NCBI GenBank assembly: GCA_963715575.1
Contig: OY970250.1
Span: 186,001 to 250,000 of the forward strand
Source of the DNA: AC-32 sp963715575
Lineage (GTDB): Bacteria; Actinomycetota; Thermoleophilia; Gaiellales; Gaiellaceae
Direction: 5' to 3'
DNA length: 64,000 nucleotides
Part shown: piece by piece, positions 31,991 through 42,316 of the stretch
How positions within the stretch are numbered: position 1 is the stretch's first letter
Layout of the letters: every line of letters starts with the position of its first letter
Made by a program: the position numbers and the translations under genes
Notes under the pieces: generated by a model
What the model was told of the DNA's origin: nothing
Database searches by the model: none
What the model saw: only the letters and a program-made list of their open reading frames with translations

Positions 31991-32158
31991 CCGACGCCTG
32001 AGCAGGTAGAGCCGGCCGGCGCCGAGGGCGACGAAGAGGACGCCGATCAGATAGCCGAGGCCGCCGCCGTGGCGGGCGGTCTGGACGAGGATCGCGATGC
32101 CGATCCCGATCGCGCCGAACCCGAAGAGCGCGGTCATCCCGCGGTACATGTCTCTCAT
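31988..32158 (-). CDS. small two-helix membrane protein, 56 aa
   Basis: ATG at 32158 overlaps the APC-UspA stop as ATGA, which decides the start over an upstream ATG. Two hydrophobic helices (MTALFGFGAIGIGIAILVQT and YLIGVLFVALGAGRLYLL) with a Gly-rich turn between and a terminal RRR. No family recognised. The coupling to the APC-UspA transporter suggests a small accessory subunit of that transporter. Confidence 0.7.
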   Translation of the reverse strand: MRDMYRGMTALFGFGAIGIGIAILVQTARHGGGLGYLIGVLFVALGAGRLYLLRRR

Positions 32159-34050
32159 GCCGCTCGAGGCGCGGCGGCGACCATGACCCGGCAAGGCGCG
32201 TTCTTGAGGACGAAGTCGACCGTGCCGCCGAAGATCCGGTCGCGGCGGCGATGCTCGACAGGGCGCGGCGCGCCCATCACCACGATCTCGGTTTGGCGCC
32301 GCTCGGCCTCCTCGACGATCGCGCCGCCGGCCCGCCGGGCCCGCACGAGCCTGCCGATCACGTCCACGCCGTAGGCATCGCCGATCGCGCGCGCCTCGTC
32401 GAGCAGGTCGTTCGCCTTCTGCTCGGCATTGCCCGGAAGCTCCGCGTCGAGCGGAAGCTCGAGCGGGACCTCGAGTACGGTCAGGGCGACGATCAAGCCG
32501 CGCCGCTCACTCGCCAGGCGGCAGGCGAGGTCGACGGCCGCTTCCGACTCGCGCCGCCACACGACCGGCACGAGCACGTTCCGGTACTCGAGCGCGTCCG
32601 CCGGTCCGATCACCACCGGCGCGCGTACCGTTTCCCGCAACGGCGCGTGCACGACCCGCCGCCGGTAGACCGCGTAGCCGGCGAAGCCGACCAGCAGCCA
32701 GGCGAGCCCCGCGTAGCGCGTGCTCGGGCTCTGCACGACGACGACCAGCCACGCGAGCGCCGTGGCCGTGCCACCGAAGATCGCGAACACCGGCCAGTCC
32801 ACCCCGCCGACCCGCAGGTTGGGACGGGCGCGGAAGGCGAGCTCCTCGTCCGGGTAGCGCCGCCGCAGTTGCACGATCGCTGCGTGTGCGACCGTGAACG
32901 AGAGCATTGCGCCGAACGAGTACATCGTCCCGAGGAAGCTCGTCTTGCCTGGCAGCAACACGAGGATCGAGACGAAGCCGGCGAACACGATCAGCGAGAG
33001 CCAGGGCGTCTTGTACTTCGGGTGGAGGCGCCGGAAGACCTCCGGCAGCTGCCGGTAGCTCGCCATCGAGTACGTGATCCGCGACGCGCCGATGATCCCG
33101 GCGTTCGTGGCGATGAAGAGGATCGTCGCGGCCAGGATCCCGACGTAGACCTTGAGCACGCTCAGCGCCGTGCCGGTGATACCCAGGTTCTCGACGAGGC
33201 CGAGCACGGGGTCGTTCTGAAAGCCGCCTTCCTCGGGCGGCACCGCCAGCAACGTCGTCAGGTGCCCGTTGATGTGCTCGACCGGCAGCGCCGAGAGCGC
33301 GATCAGCGGCAGCGTGAAGTAGATCGCGAAGACCGCGATCGCCACGAGGCCGATCGAGCGCGGGATGCTCTTGACCGGATCACGGGTCTCCTCCGCCAGG
33401 TTCGAGACCGTCTCGATCCCCGTGTAGGCGATCATCCCGACCGGGATCGCGAGGAAGAACTGTGACCATGTCGGCGCCGTACCCCAGTGGACGTTCGCCT
33501 TCAGGGCTTCCGGGCTGAAGATCAGGGCGAAGCCGAGCAGCACGAGCAGCAGCTGCGTGGCGAAGTCGATCAGGGCGAGCACGATGTTCAGCCGCGCGGA
33601 CTCCTGGATTCCGACAACGTTCAGCCAGACGAGCACCACGATCACGGCCGTGCCGCCGATGATGTCCCAGGGGTTCTGCTTCAGCGGACCCCAGAAGATC
33701 GAGAGGTAGTGCGGCACGAAGAACGCCGAGATGGCGATCGTGATGATGTAGTTGAGCATCTGCGCCCACGCGGCTCCGAAAGACGTGAGCTCGTCGAACG
33801 CGTGGCGCGCGAAGCTGGACGACCCGCCCGCCTCGGGGAAGCGGACGGTGCCCTCGGCGTACGTCAGCGCAGTCAGGGCGAAGAAGACCCCGGCGATCAG
33901 GAAGACCAGCGGCGTCAGCCCGAGCGCGAAGACGGCCGTGACGCCGAGCGCGTAGTAGATCGACGAGCCGACGTTGCCGTAGGCGGTCGAGAAGAGCGCC
34001 GGCGTCCCGAGGACGCGCTCCAGCCGCTGCTGCCGCCGCCGTCGTGACAT
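32155..34050 (-). CDS. APC-superfamily transporter with C-terminal UspA domain
   Basis: 631 aa, ATG at 34050. An amino-acid/polyamine-organocation transporter of about 12 helices (residues 15-450) starting RVLGTPALFSTAYGNVGSSI, with TYAEGTVRFPEAGGSS (the unwound helix-1 region) and IAYTGIETVSNLAEETRDP. A cytoplasmic UspA domain (about 480-631) follows, with YRNVLVPVVWRRESE, IVALTVLEVPLELPL, TEIVVMGAPRPVEHRRRDR and a nucleotide-type VMGAP loop. Tethered UspA domains are proposed to sense ATP/ADP. Substrate unknown. A near-identical layout repeats in the next gene, which is frameshifted. Confidence 0.93.
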   Translation of the reverse strand: MSRRRRQQRLERVLGTPALFSTAYGNVGSSIYYALGVTAVFALGLTPLVFLIAGVFFALTALTYAEGTVRFPEAGGSSSFARHAFDELTSFGAAWAQMLNYIITIAISAFFVPHYLSIFWGPLKQNPWDIIGGTAVIVVLVWLNVVGIQESARLNIVLALIDFATQLLLVLLGFALIFSPEALKANVHWGTAPTWSQFFLAIPVGMIAYTGIETVSNLAEETRDPVKSIPRSIGLVAIAVFAIYFTLPLIALSALPVEHINGHLTTLLAVPPEEGGFQNDPVLGLVENLGITGTALSVLKVYVGILAATILFIATNAGIIGASRITYSMASYRQLPEVFRRLHPKYKTPWLSLIVFAGFVSILVLLPGKTSFLGTMYSFGAMLSFTVAHAAIVQLRRRYPDEELAFRARPNLRVGGVDWPVFAIFGGTATALAWLVVVVQSPSTRYAGLAWLLVGFAGYAVYRRRVVHAPLRETVRAPVVIGPADALEYRNVLVPVVWRRESEAAVDLACRLASERRGLIVALTVLEVPLELPLDAELPGNAEQKANDLLDEARAIGDAYGVDVIGRLVRARRAGGAIVEEAERRQTEIVVMGAPRPVEHRRRDRIFGGTVDFVLKNAPCRVMVAAAPRAA

Positions 34051-34084
34051 CGCGCGGGACTCTAGAGGGCGCCGCGGCTCGTGC

Positions 34085-34456
34085 CTAAGGACCGAGCGCC
34101 GACTCGACCGCGCCCATCAGCTCGTCGGCCGTGAACGGCTTCTCGACGTAGCGACGGCCCCGAGCTCGCGCGCGGGCCTCGTTCGGGTCCCGGGCCCGGG
34201 CGCTGACGGCGACCACCGGCACGTGGGCGAGCCTGGCCAGGTGCTTCATTCGCTCGAGGATCATGAAGCCGTCGCCGCCCGGCAGCGTCAGGTCGAGCAG
34301 CACGAGATCGGGCTCGGCCTTCCGTGCCAGGGTCAGCGCCGTGGCGGCGTCGGCCGCGAACGCGATCTCGTAGCCGGCCGGCTCTAGCCGCATCTTGATC
34401 AGCTCGCGGATGTCCGCGTCGTCGTCGATCACGAGGATCTTCTTCTGCTCGGTCAC
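34085..34456 (-). CDS. single-domain response regulator
   Basis: 123 aa from GTG at 34456 with AAAGGAGG six bases upstream; an ATG at 34504 would extend by 16 Arg-rich residues that look non-coding. The receiver domain has ILVIDDDADIRE (acidic pair), phospho-acceptor Asp in PDLVLLDLTLPG, switch VVAVSAR and Lys in YVEKPFTADEL. No output domain, so it likely works by protein contact or as a phosphate relay. It lies downstream of hppA and has no kinase next to it. Confidence 0.94.
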   Translation of the reverse strand: MTEQKKILVIDDDADIRELIKMRLEPAGYEIAFAADAATALTLARKAEPDLVLLDLTLPGGDGFMILERMKHLARLAHVPVVAVSARARDPNEARARARGRRYVEKPFTADELMGAVESALGP

Positions 34457-34509
34457 TCCGGTCCTCCTTTCGCGCCGCCGCCGGCGCGCGAACGGAGTGT
34501 CCATGTGGG

Positions 34510-36552
34510 CTACCCGTGGATCGAGACGATCAGTGGGATGATCAGGATCGCGACGAGATTCGTGATCTTGATCATCGGGTTGATCGCCGGCCCGGCGGTG
34601 TCCTTGTACGGATCGCCGACCGTGTCGCCCGTGACCGCGGCGGCGTGGGCCTCGGAGCCCTTGCCGCCGAAGGCGCCGTCCTCGATCAGCTTCTTCGCGT
34701 TGTCCCAGGCACCGCCGCCCGAGGTCATCGAGATCGCCAGGAAGAGCCCCGTCACGATCGTCCCGATCAGCAGGCCGCCGAGCAGCTTCGCGCTGATCAA
34801 CCCGGCCACGATCGGGAAGACGATCGGGATCAGGGCCGGCAGCAGCATGCTCTTGATCGCCGAGCCCGTGACGATGTCGATCGCCTTGCCGTACTCGGGC
34901 CGCGCCGTCCCCTCCATGATCCCGGGGATCTCGCGGAACTGGCGCCGGACCTCGGTCACGACCTGGCCGCCCACGCGGCCGACCGCCTCCATCGCAGCCG
35001 ACGCGAACAGGAACGGCATCAGGCCGCCGATGAAGAGCCCGGCGATCACCCAGGCGTCGTTGAGCGAGAAGGTCACCTGGAAGTTCCGCACCGCGAGGCC
35101 GTTGGTGTAGCTGTCGAAGAGGATCAGCGCCGCCAGCGCGGCCGAGCCGATCGCGTACCCCTTCGTGACCGCCTTCGTGGTGTTCCCGACCGCGTCGAGC
35201 GGATCCGTGATCGCGCGCACGGACTCGTCGAGGTCGGCCATCTCGGCGATCCCGCCGGCGTTGTCGGTGACCGGGCCGTAGGCGTCGAGCGCCACGATCA
35301 GGCCGGTCATCGAGAGCTGCGCCATCACGGCGACGCCGATCCCGTACAGGCCGGCGTAGTGGTGCGCGACCAGGATCCCGGCCGCGATCACGACCACGGG
35401 CGCGGCTGTCGCCTGCATGCCCACGGCGAGCCCCTCGATGATGTTTGTCGCGTGGCCGGTTCGCGAGGCCGAGGCGATCTGCTTGACCGGGCGCCAGCGG
35501 GTGCCCGTGTAGAACTCGGTGATCGCCACCAAAAGGAAGGTCACGATCAGGCCCACCAGCGCCGAGAGATAGAGGTCCCAGAAGCTGAACCGGTTCGAGT
35601 CGTAGGCGAGCGTGACCGGGATGAAGCCGATCGCCGAGAGCACGGTCGCGACCAGCACGGCCTTGTACAGCGCGTTCATGATCGAGCCTCCTCGCCCCAC
35701 GCGGGCGAAGAAGGTGCCGATCACGGAGGCGAGGATCGAGATGCCCCCGATCGCCAGCGGGAAGAGCTCGAGGTGGAGGCCGGGGAAGGTCTGCGAGGCG
35801 AGCAGCATCACGGCCACCGCCGTGACGGCGTACGTCTCGAACAGGTCGGCCGCCATGCCGGCGCAGTCGCCGACGTTGTCGCCGACGTTGTCGGCGATCA
35901 CTGCCGGGTTGCGCGGGTCGTCCTCGGGGATCCCGGCCTCGATCTTGCCGACCAGGTCGGCGCCGACGTCCGCGGCCTTCGTGTAGATGCCGCCGCCGAG
36001 TCGCGCGAAGACGGAGATCAGCGAGCCACCGAAGGCGAGGCCGACGAGGTCGTCGATCGCCGAGCTCGACGAGTTGTCGAGCCAGCCGGTCAGCACCCAG
36101 TAGTAGCCGGCGACGCCCAGGAGGCCGAGGCCGACGACGAGCATGCCGGTGACCGTGCCGGCGCGGAAGGCGACGTTCAGTGCGGGCTTGAGCCCATGCT
36201 TGGCGGCCTCCGCGGTGCGCACGTTCGAGCGCACGGCCACGTTCATCCCGATGAAGCCGGCTGCGGCGGAGAGCACCGCGCCGATCAGGAAGCCGACGGC
36301 TGTCCCCCAGCCGAGCTTGTCGTAGAAGCCGAGGAGCAGGAACGGGACGATCGCGACGATCGCGATGGTCGTGTACTGGCGCCGGAGGTAGGCGGCCGCG
36401 CCCTCCTGGATGGCGCGCGCGATCTCCTGCATGCGCGAGTCGCCCGCAGGCTGCCGGAGCAGCCAGAGCGTCAGGCCGATGCCGTAGGCAATCGCCACGA
36501 AGGAGCAGAGCAGCGCGAACAGCACCGCGTGGTCACTGAAGAAATCGATCAA
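34510..36552 (-). CDS. hppA: K+-independent proton-translocating membrane pyrophosphatase
   Basis: 680 aa, about 16 helices, TTG start at 36552 behind AGGGAGG. Signatures: DVGADLVGKIEAGIPEDDPR (PPi-binding acidic motif), DNVGDNVGDCAGMAADLFE, and TGDTVGDPYKDTAGP near the C terminus. The ion-type position reads GNTTKAVTKGYAIG with Lys after GNTT, the mark of K+-independent H+-PPases (K+-dependent ones have Ala). It couples PPi hydrolysis to proton export, saving energy or buffering PPi. It stands downstream of the S8 protease gene. Confidence 0.96.
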   Translation of the reverse strand: MIDFFSDHAVLFALLCSFVAIAYGIGLTLWLLRQPAGDSRMQEIARAIQEGAAAYLRRQYTTIAIVAIVPFLLLGFYDKLGWGTAVGFLIGAVLSAAAGFIGMNVAVRSNVRTAEAAKHGLKPALNVAFRAGTVTGMLVVGLGLLGVAGYYWVLTGWLDNSSSSAIDDLVGLAFGGSLISVFARLGGGIYTKAADVGADLVGKIEAGIPEDDPRNPAVIADNVGDNVGDCAGMAADLFETYAVTAVAVMLLASQTFPGLHLELFPLAIGGISILASVIGTFFARVGRGGSIMNALYKAVLVATVLSAIGFIPVTLAYDSNRFSFWDLYLSALVGLIVTFLLVAITEFYTGTRWRPVKQIASASRTGHATNIIEGLAVGMQATAAPVVVIAAGILVAHHYAGLYGIGVAVMAQLSMTGLIVALDAYGPVTDNAGGIAEMADLDESVRAITDPLDAVGNTTKAVTKGYAIGSAALAALILFDSYTNGLAVRNFQVTFSLNDAWVIAGLFIGGLMPFLFASAAMEAVGRVGGQVVTEVRRQFREIPGIMEGTARPEYGKAIDIVTGSAIKSMLLPALIPIVFPIVAGLISAKLLGGLLIGTIVTGLFLAISMTSGGGAWDNAKKLIEDGAFGGKGSEAHAAAVTGDTVGDPYKDTAGPAINPMIKITNLVAILIIPLIVSIHG

Positions 36553-36615
36553 GAAGCCTCCCTACAAGACAAGCGCCGAGACTCCCCGGCGCCGCGGTTT
36601 TCTATCAGATCCGGG

Positions 36616-36630
36616 CGCCGCGAAGCGGCG
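36616..36630 (-). terminator. hairpin after the subtilase gene
   Basis: CGCCGC-GAA-GCGGCG (36616-36630) lies 8 bases after the S8 stop and before the hppA leader. It has no U-tract. A second weaker stem (CGCCG...CGGCG, about 36574-36592) sits just upstream of the hppA Shine-Dalgarno. Possible terminator of the protease transcript. Confidence 0.4.
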
Positions 36631-36638
36631 AGGGCGAC

Positions 36639-38588
<1,950 letters not shown>

Positions 38589-38628
38589 TGGTGCTCCCCT
38601 CTCTTGTAACGACCCGTTCTAACTAGGT

Positions 38629-38657
38629 CTTATATGTCGCTACCGAGACGCTTTCAA
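38629..38657 (-). promoter_or_regulatory. strong sigma-70-like promoter of the subtilase gene
   Basis: On the minus strand TTGAAA (38657-38652) and TATAAG (38634-38629) are 17 bases apart, close to consensus and conspicuous in this GC-rich DNA. The -35 overlaps the stop codon of the preceding small gene. Expected start near 38622 gives a leader of about 34 bases to the TTG start. Confidence 0.7.
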
Positions 38658-38947
38658 GGCTTCGGCGCTTCCGCAGCAGCCGACGCATAGGCGAGCTGGA
38701 GGTTCGCGAGCACCTGGTTGAAGTCACGCAGGGCCTCCTCGGGCGCCGTGCCCTCGAGCACGGGCACGAGCGCGCGTAGCGCCTCGATCGCCAGGCGGGC
38801 CTGTTCGAGGTCGCGGCCCTCGCCGCTCAGGCGGTGGTAGCCGAGCAGCGAGACCGAGTGCAGCGTCTGCAGCAGGAGATCGGAGACCGTCAGCTTCGCA
38901 AGCTCGGCCTGGAGCTCCGCGATCAGCCGCTGCTCGTCTTCACCCAC
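38654..38947 (-). CDS. small helical protein resembling DUF1844
   Basis: 97 aa from GTG at 38947, overlapping the end of the glutamate-cysteine-ligase-like gene by 25 bases. Helical core: LIAELQAELAKLTVSDLLLQ, TLHSVSLLGYHRL and DLEQARLAIEALRALVPVLEG. The order resembles DUF1844 proteins (T-L-x-S-x-x...Q-A-R-x-A-I-E-x-L...), but the match is loose. Function unknown; coupling to the ligase suggests a joint role. Confidence 0.65.
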   Translation of the reverse strand: MGEDEQRLIAELQAELAKLTVSDLLLQTLHSVSLLGYHRLSGEGRDLEQARLAIEALRALVPVLEGTAPEEALRDFNQVLANLQLAYASAAAEAPKP

Positions 38948-40086
38948 GACGCGTCTCGCTGTTCCGCGTAGATCTCGTGCAGGCTCGCACCCTCGGCGTG
39001 GCGTGCGATCTGGCGCTCGGCCGCATTCGCCGCGGGGATGGCGAGGGAGTCGGCGCAACCGAGCTCCTCCGCTGACGGCAGCACCCACTCGACGAGCCGC
39101 TCGAGGTGCGCGCGTGCGGGCCTGACCTCGCCGCTCGCAAGGTCGATCAGCTCGCCCGAGAGCCCGTAGCGAATCGCGCGCCAGAAGTTCTCCTCGATCA
39201 GCCGGTGCGGGAAGTCGGGCAACGGCTCGCCTTCGTCGAGCGCCCGGGCGATCCGCGCGGTCAGCGCGTAGCAGAGCGCGGCCAGCGCGCGCGACTCGGC
39301 GAGGTCGGGTTGCCCGTCGCAGATGCGGATCTCGACGGTCGGGAAGGCGAGGTGCGGCCGGACGCTCCACCACAGCTGCGTGTGCTCGTCGATCGAGCGG
39401 GTCTCGTAGAGGAAGCGGACGTAGCGCTCGAAGGCGTCCCAGCCGTCGTAGGCGTCCGGGATGCCGCAGCGCGGAAACGGGCGGGTGAAGATCTGCGAGC
39501 GAGCGGAGTGCAGCCCGCTGTTGACGTTCTCGACGAAGGGCGAGCTGGCGCTCACGGCCAGCAGCTCGGGCAGGAAGTTGCGCAACCCGTTGCAGACGGC
39601 GACGGCGCGGTCGGCCCCGTTGATGGCGACGTGCACGTGCAGGCCGAAGCTGTTGTTGCGCCAGACGACGTAGCGCAGGATCTCGTCGTTGCGGCGGTAG
39701 TGCGGGGTGTCGATGATCCGCTGCTCCTGCCACGGGCTCCACGGGTGCGTGCCGGTGGCGCCGAGGGCGACCCCGACCGCGTCGACGAGCTCGTGGAGCT
39801 GCTCGCGCCGCTCCCCGATCAGGGCGCTTGCCTGTTCGAAGGTGTCGCAGCGGCCGGTGCGGACCTCGACCTCCGAGGCGATCAGCTCGCCGACGAGATG
39901 CTGCTCGAGCGCCGTGCCCTGCGCCGCGGCCTGCAGCTCCTCGAAGCGGTTGGTCAGGTCGAGCGTCTCCGGATCGAGGATCGCGAACTCCTCCTCGACG
40001 GCGAGCGTCAGGTCCTGTGCGTTCTCGAACTGCTCGCGGGCGAAGCGGAGCTGCTCCTCCGGAGTCAGGCGCTGGGAGTCTCCCAA
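38923..40086 (-). CDS. glutamate-cysteine ligase family 2 (YbdK-like) enzyme
   Basis: 387 aa, probable TTG start at 40086. Carboxylate-amine ligase fold of the gamma-glutamylcysteine ligase family 2: LTLAVEEEFAILDPETLDL, LVGELIASEVEVRTGRCD, FGLHVHVAINGADRAV, and SPFVENVNSGLHSARSQIF, with RPHLAFPTVEIRICDGQ near 260. The E-E-E-F-x-x-x-D/L ATP/Mg residues are present. It may make gamma-glutamyl compounds (gamma-glutamylcysteine or others); substrate not established. Same strand and close to the glycosyltransferase upstream. Confidence 0.85.
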   Translation of the reverse strand: MGDSQRLTPEEQLRFAREQFENAQDLTLAVEEEFAILDPETLDLTNRFEELQAAAQGTALEQHLVGELIASEVEVRTGRCDTFEQASALIGERREQLHELVDAVGVALGATGTHPWSPWQEQRIIDTPHYRRNDEILRYVVWRNNSFGLHVHVAINGADRAVAVCNGLRNFLPELLAVSASSPFVENVNSGLHSARSQIFTRPFPRCGIPDAYDGWDAFERYVRFLYETRSIDEHTQLWWSVRPHLAFPTVEIRICDGQPDLAESRALAALCYALTARIARALDEGEPLPDFPHRLIEENFWRAIRYGLSGELIDLASGEVRPARAHLERLVEWVLPSAEELGCADSLAIPAANAAERQIARHAEGASLHEIYAEQRDASWVKTSSG

Positions 40087-40098
40087 GGTCGCACTACA

Positions 40099-41334
40099 TT
40101 AGTTGAAGCGTTGCAGCAGCCTTTGGGCGACGCTCGACCAGCTCCAGCGCTGCTCGACGGCCTTGCGGGCGGCCTGTGCGATCCGGTCGTGCTCCTTCCG
40201 CGGGAGATGCAGGAGCTCTCGAAGCTTCGCAGTGAGATTGGCCACGTCGCCCGTTGTGAAGCTCGTCAGGTGCCGGTACTCGGGCGGGTACTCCGCCTCG
40301 AGCCCCTCGGCGATCTCCTGCAGACCGGAATGGCGGGCGACGAGCGGCGGCGAGCCGGCCGCGGCGGCCTCGGCGGCGACCATCCCGAACGCCTCGGGGA
40401 AGATCGACGGCACGACCGTCACGTCCGCGAGCGGAAGCAGGTGGACGAGGTGGCGGTGCTCGAGCGGCCCGGTGAAGAGCGTTCGCCGGGGGGCCACGCG
40501 CTCCAGCTCCTCGCGGTAGTCGCCGAAGCCGACGATCACCGCGCGGGCGTCGAGCTCGCGCAGGGCCTCGAGCAGCAGGTGGACGCCCTTGTTGTAGAGC
40601 AGCTTCCCGAAGTAGACGACGGTCGGCTGGTCGCCATCGAGGAACTCGGCCAGGCGCTCGGCGTTGCCCTGGTCCGGGAGCCGCTCGTTGCCGTCGTTGG
40701 GTGGGTCGCGGCGGGACTCCTCGAGCAGCGCCGCTAGGGCCTGGGCGCGCGACTCGGGGCGGAACTCGTCGACGTTTACGCCGGGCGGGACCTCGCGGAC
40801 GTTGTCGACGTGGCCGACGACCTCCTCCAGCACCTGGCGGATGTGCTGCGAGCCGACGAAGACGGCCTCGGCTCCGGCGAGCGACGCTCTCCCCCACGCC
40901 TGCAGCTCGGGGCTCCCGCGCATCGCGTACTCGAGCTCGGAACCGTGCGCCTTGACTGCGTAGCACGCGCCGCCGGCGGCGCCGACCGGGCCGCCGAGCA
41001 GGACGTGGTTGGCGAAGACGAGGTCGGCCGGGAGCTCGGCTCGGACGGCGGCCGCGTTCAGCTCGACGTAGCGGTCGCGCTCCTCGTGCGTCAGCTCGGG
41101 CAGCAGCTTGGCCTCGAGCCCTTCGTAGCGGTCGAGCACGAACACGGGCAGGATGCCGCCGATCTCCGGGCGCACGTGGCGCGCGCCGCCGAGGTCGTAC
41201 AGCTCGGGGTGCGGCTCCTGGGAGAGCACGACCACCTCGTGCCCCGCGCGGCTCCACTCGCGCGCGAGCGCGCGCGTGTAGACGTTCGACCCGGTCCCGC
41301 CGAGCAGGTACCCGTGCCAGAGGAGGATCCGCAC
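40099..41334 (-). CDS. GT4-family glycosyltransferase
   Basis: 411 aa, GT-B fold. N-terminal GGTGSNVYTRALAREWSRAG (Gly-rich acceptor loop), EHEVVVLSQEPHP-like region, and C-terminal GT4 signature: VVYFGKLLYNKGVHLLLEAL, RTLFTGPLEHRHLVHLLPLAD, VVPSIFPEAFGMVAAEAAAAG with the E-x7-E pair. It uses an NDP-sugar as donor; acceptor unknown. An ATG starts at 41334. It lies between rex and the YbdK-like ligase, and the pair could produce a sugar-linked thiol or wall component (inference). Confidence 0.88.
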   Translation of the reverse strand: MRILLWHGYLLGGTGSNVYTRALAREWSRAGHEVVVLSQEPHPELYDLGGARHVRPEIGGILPVFVLDRYEGLEAKLLPELTHEERDRYVELNAAAVRAELPADLVFANHVLLGGPVGAAGGACYAVKAHGSELEYAMRGSPELQAWGRASLAGAEAVFVGSQHIRQVLEEVVGHVDNVREVPPGVNVDEFRPESRAQALAALLEESRRDPPNDGNERLPDQGNAERLAEFLDGDQPTVVYFGKLLYNKGVHLLLEALRELDARAVIVGFGDYREELERVAPRRTLFTGPLEHRHLVHLLPLADVTVVPSIFPEAFGMVAAEAAAAGSPPLVARHSGLQEIAEGLEAEYPPEYRHLTSFTTGDVANLTAKLRELLHLPRKEHDRIAQAARKAVEQRWSWSSVAQRLLQRFN

Positions 41335-41344
41335 GAAGCGGACG

Positions 41345-41995
41345 CTACGTCAGGTGGAAGTACAGGGCGTGCAGCAGGTCGACGGCCGGGTTCGACGTGT
41401 GAACGGTCACGTCGTGCGGCACGTCGAGCAGCGCTTCCGAGTAGTTGAAGATGATCCGCACGCCGGAGTCGATCAGCTCCTGGGCCACCTGCTGCGCGTG
41501 GTCGGCCGGCACCGCAACCACGCCGACGATGATGTTCTTCTCCCGCACGACGTCCGCGAGGCGGCGAGAGTCGTCGATCTCCATCGAGCCGATGCTCCGC
41601 CCGATCTTCTCCGGGTCGTTGTCGAACACGGCCGCGATGTTGATCCCGTGCTCGGCGAAGATCGGCGAGCTGGCGATCGCCTCGCCGAGCCGGCCGGCTC
41701 CGATCAACGCGATGTTGTGCTGCCCCTGCGTCCGCAGGATCTTGCGGATCTCGCCCAGCAGCGAGTCGATGTTGTAGCCGACCCCGCGCTTGCCGAACTT
41801 GCCGAAGGCGGACAGGTCGCGGCGGATCTGCGTCGCGTTGATGTTGGTGTAGTCGGAGATCTCCTGGGAGGAGATCCGGTCCTTGCCCATCTTCTTGGCC
41901 TGGGTCAGAACCTGGAGGTAACGGCTCAGCCGGGCCGCCACTCCGACCGTCAGCCGCTCCGAGCCCGCCGCACTGTGAACGGTCGTTTGCAACAC
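41345..41995 (-). CDS. rex: redox-sensing transcriptional repressor Rex
   Basis: 216 aa from GTG at 41995. Winged-helix domain (about 1-75): RLSRYLQVLTQAKKMGKDRI and ISSQEISDYTNINATQIRRD LSAFG (split); then NADH-binding Rossmann domain with VGYNIDSLLGEI, ALIGAGRLGEAI (GxGxxG) and AAVFDNDPEKIG. Rex senses NADH/NAD+ and represses respiratory and fermentative genes. No matching palindromic Rex operator is visible in the upstream 60 bases; a GCACCG...CGGTGC hairpin is there instead. Confidence 0.96.
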   Translation of the reverse strand: MLQTTVHSAAGSERLTVGVAARLSRYLQVLTQAKKMGKDRISSQEISDYTNINATQIRRDLSAFGKFGKRGVGYNIDSLLGEIRKILRTQGQHNIALIGAGRLGEAIASSPIFAEHGINIAAVFDNDPEKIGRSIGSMEIDDSRRLADVVREKNIIVGVVAVPADHAQQVAQELIDSGVRIIFNYSEALLDVPHDVTVHTSNPAVDLLHALYFHLT

Positions 41996-42055
41996 GCACG
42001 ATCATTGTGCCAGCACCGCGCGGCTCGGTGCGTCAGACCGTCACAAACTCGCCTC

Positions 42056-42316
42056 TCAGCGGGGACTTTGTGCGGCCGCCAGCCGCCGGCGCAAGGCAGC
42101 TTCGTGCACGTGGTAGGTGAAGAGCCGTTCGCCGTCGAGCTCGACCACCGGCAGCCATTCGCGGTAGCGCGCCTCCAGCTCCGGAGAGCCGTCGATCGCC
42201 ACCTCCTCCAGCTCGAATCCGAGCTCGTCCCGCAGCGCGCGCACCTGCGAAAGCGCCCGCTCGCAGAGGTGACAGCCCGCCGCGTGGTAGACGACGAGCC
42301 TAGGGATAGAGGCCAC
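42056..42316 (-). CDS. glutaredoxin-like thioredoxin-fold protein
   Basis: 86 aa, GTG start at 42316, overlapping the end of gdhA by 17 bases. Thioredoxin fold with LVVYHAAGCHLCERALSQVR: the redox pair C-H-L-C is near residues 15-18. Later VEELGFELEEVAIDGSPEL-like strand and LPVVELDGERLFTYHV (cis-Pro site). DUF836/glutaredoxin-like family. Probably reduces disulfides or handles metals; may use the glutathione-like thiols of the organism. Confidence 0.88.
   Translation of the reverse strand: MASIPRLVVYHAAGCHLCERALSQVRALRDELGFELEEVAIDGSPELEARYREWLPVVELDGERLFTYHVHEAALRRRLAAAQSPR

Noticed and set aside
32155..34050. Recent tandem duplication of the two APC-UspA genes
   Set aside because: The two proteins share domain order, but their sequences differ along the whole length, so this is an old paralogy and not a fresh duplication.
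38654..39742. 362-aa frame covering the end of the ligase and the small helical gene
   Set aside because: Its N-terminal part is an Arg-rich shadow of the ligase frame. Only the C-terminal 97 codons from GTG 38947 look like a real protein.
41996..42055. Rex operator upstream of rex
   Set aside because: Half-site-like TTTGTGA and GGCACAA are present but too far apart and not palindromic. No autoregulatory site can be claimed.
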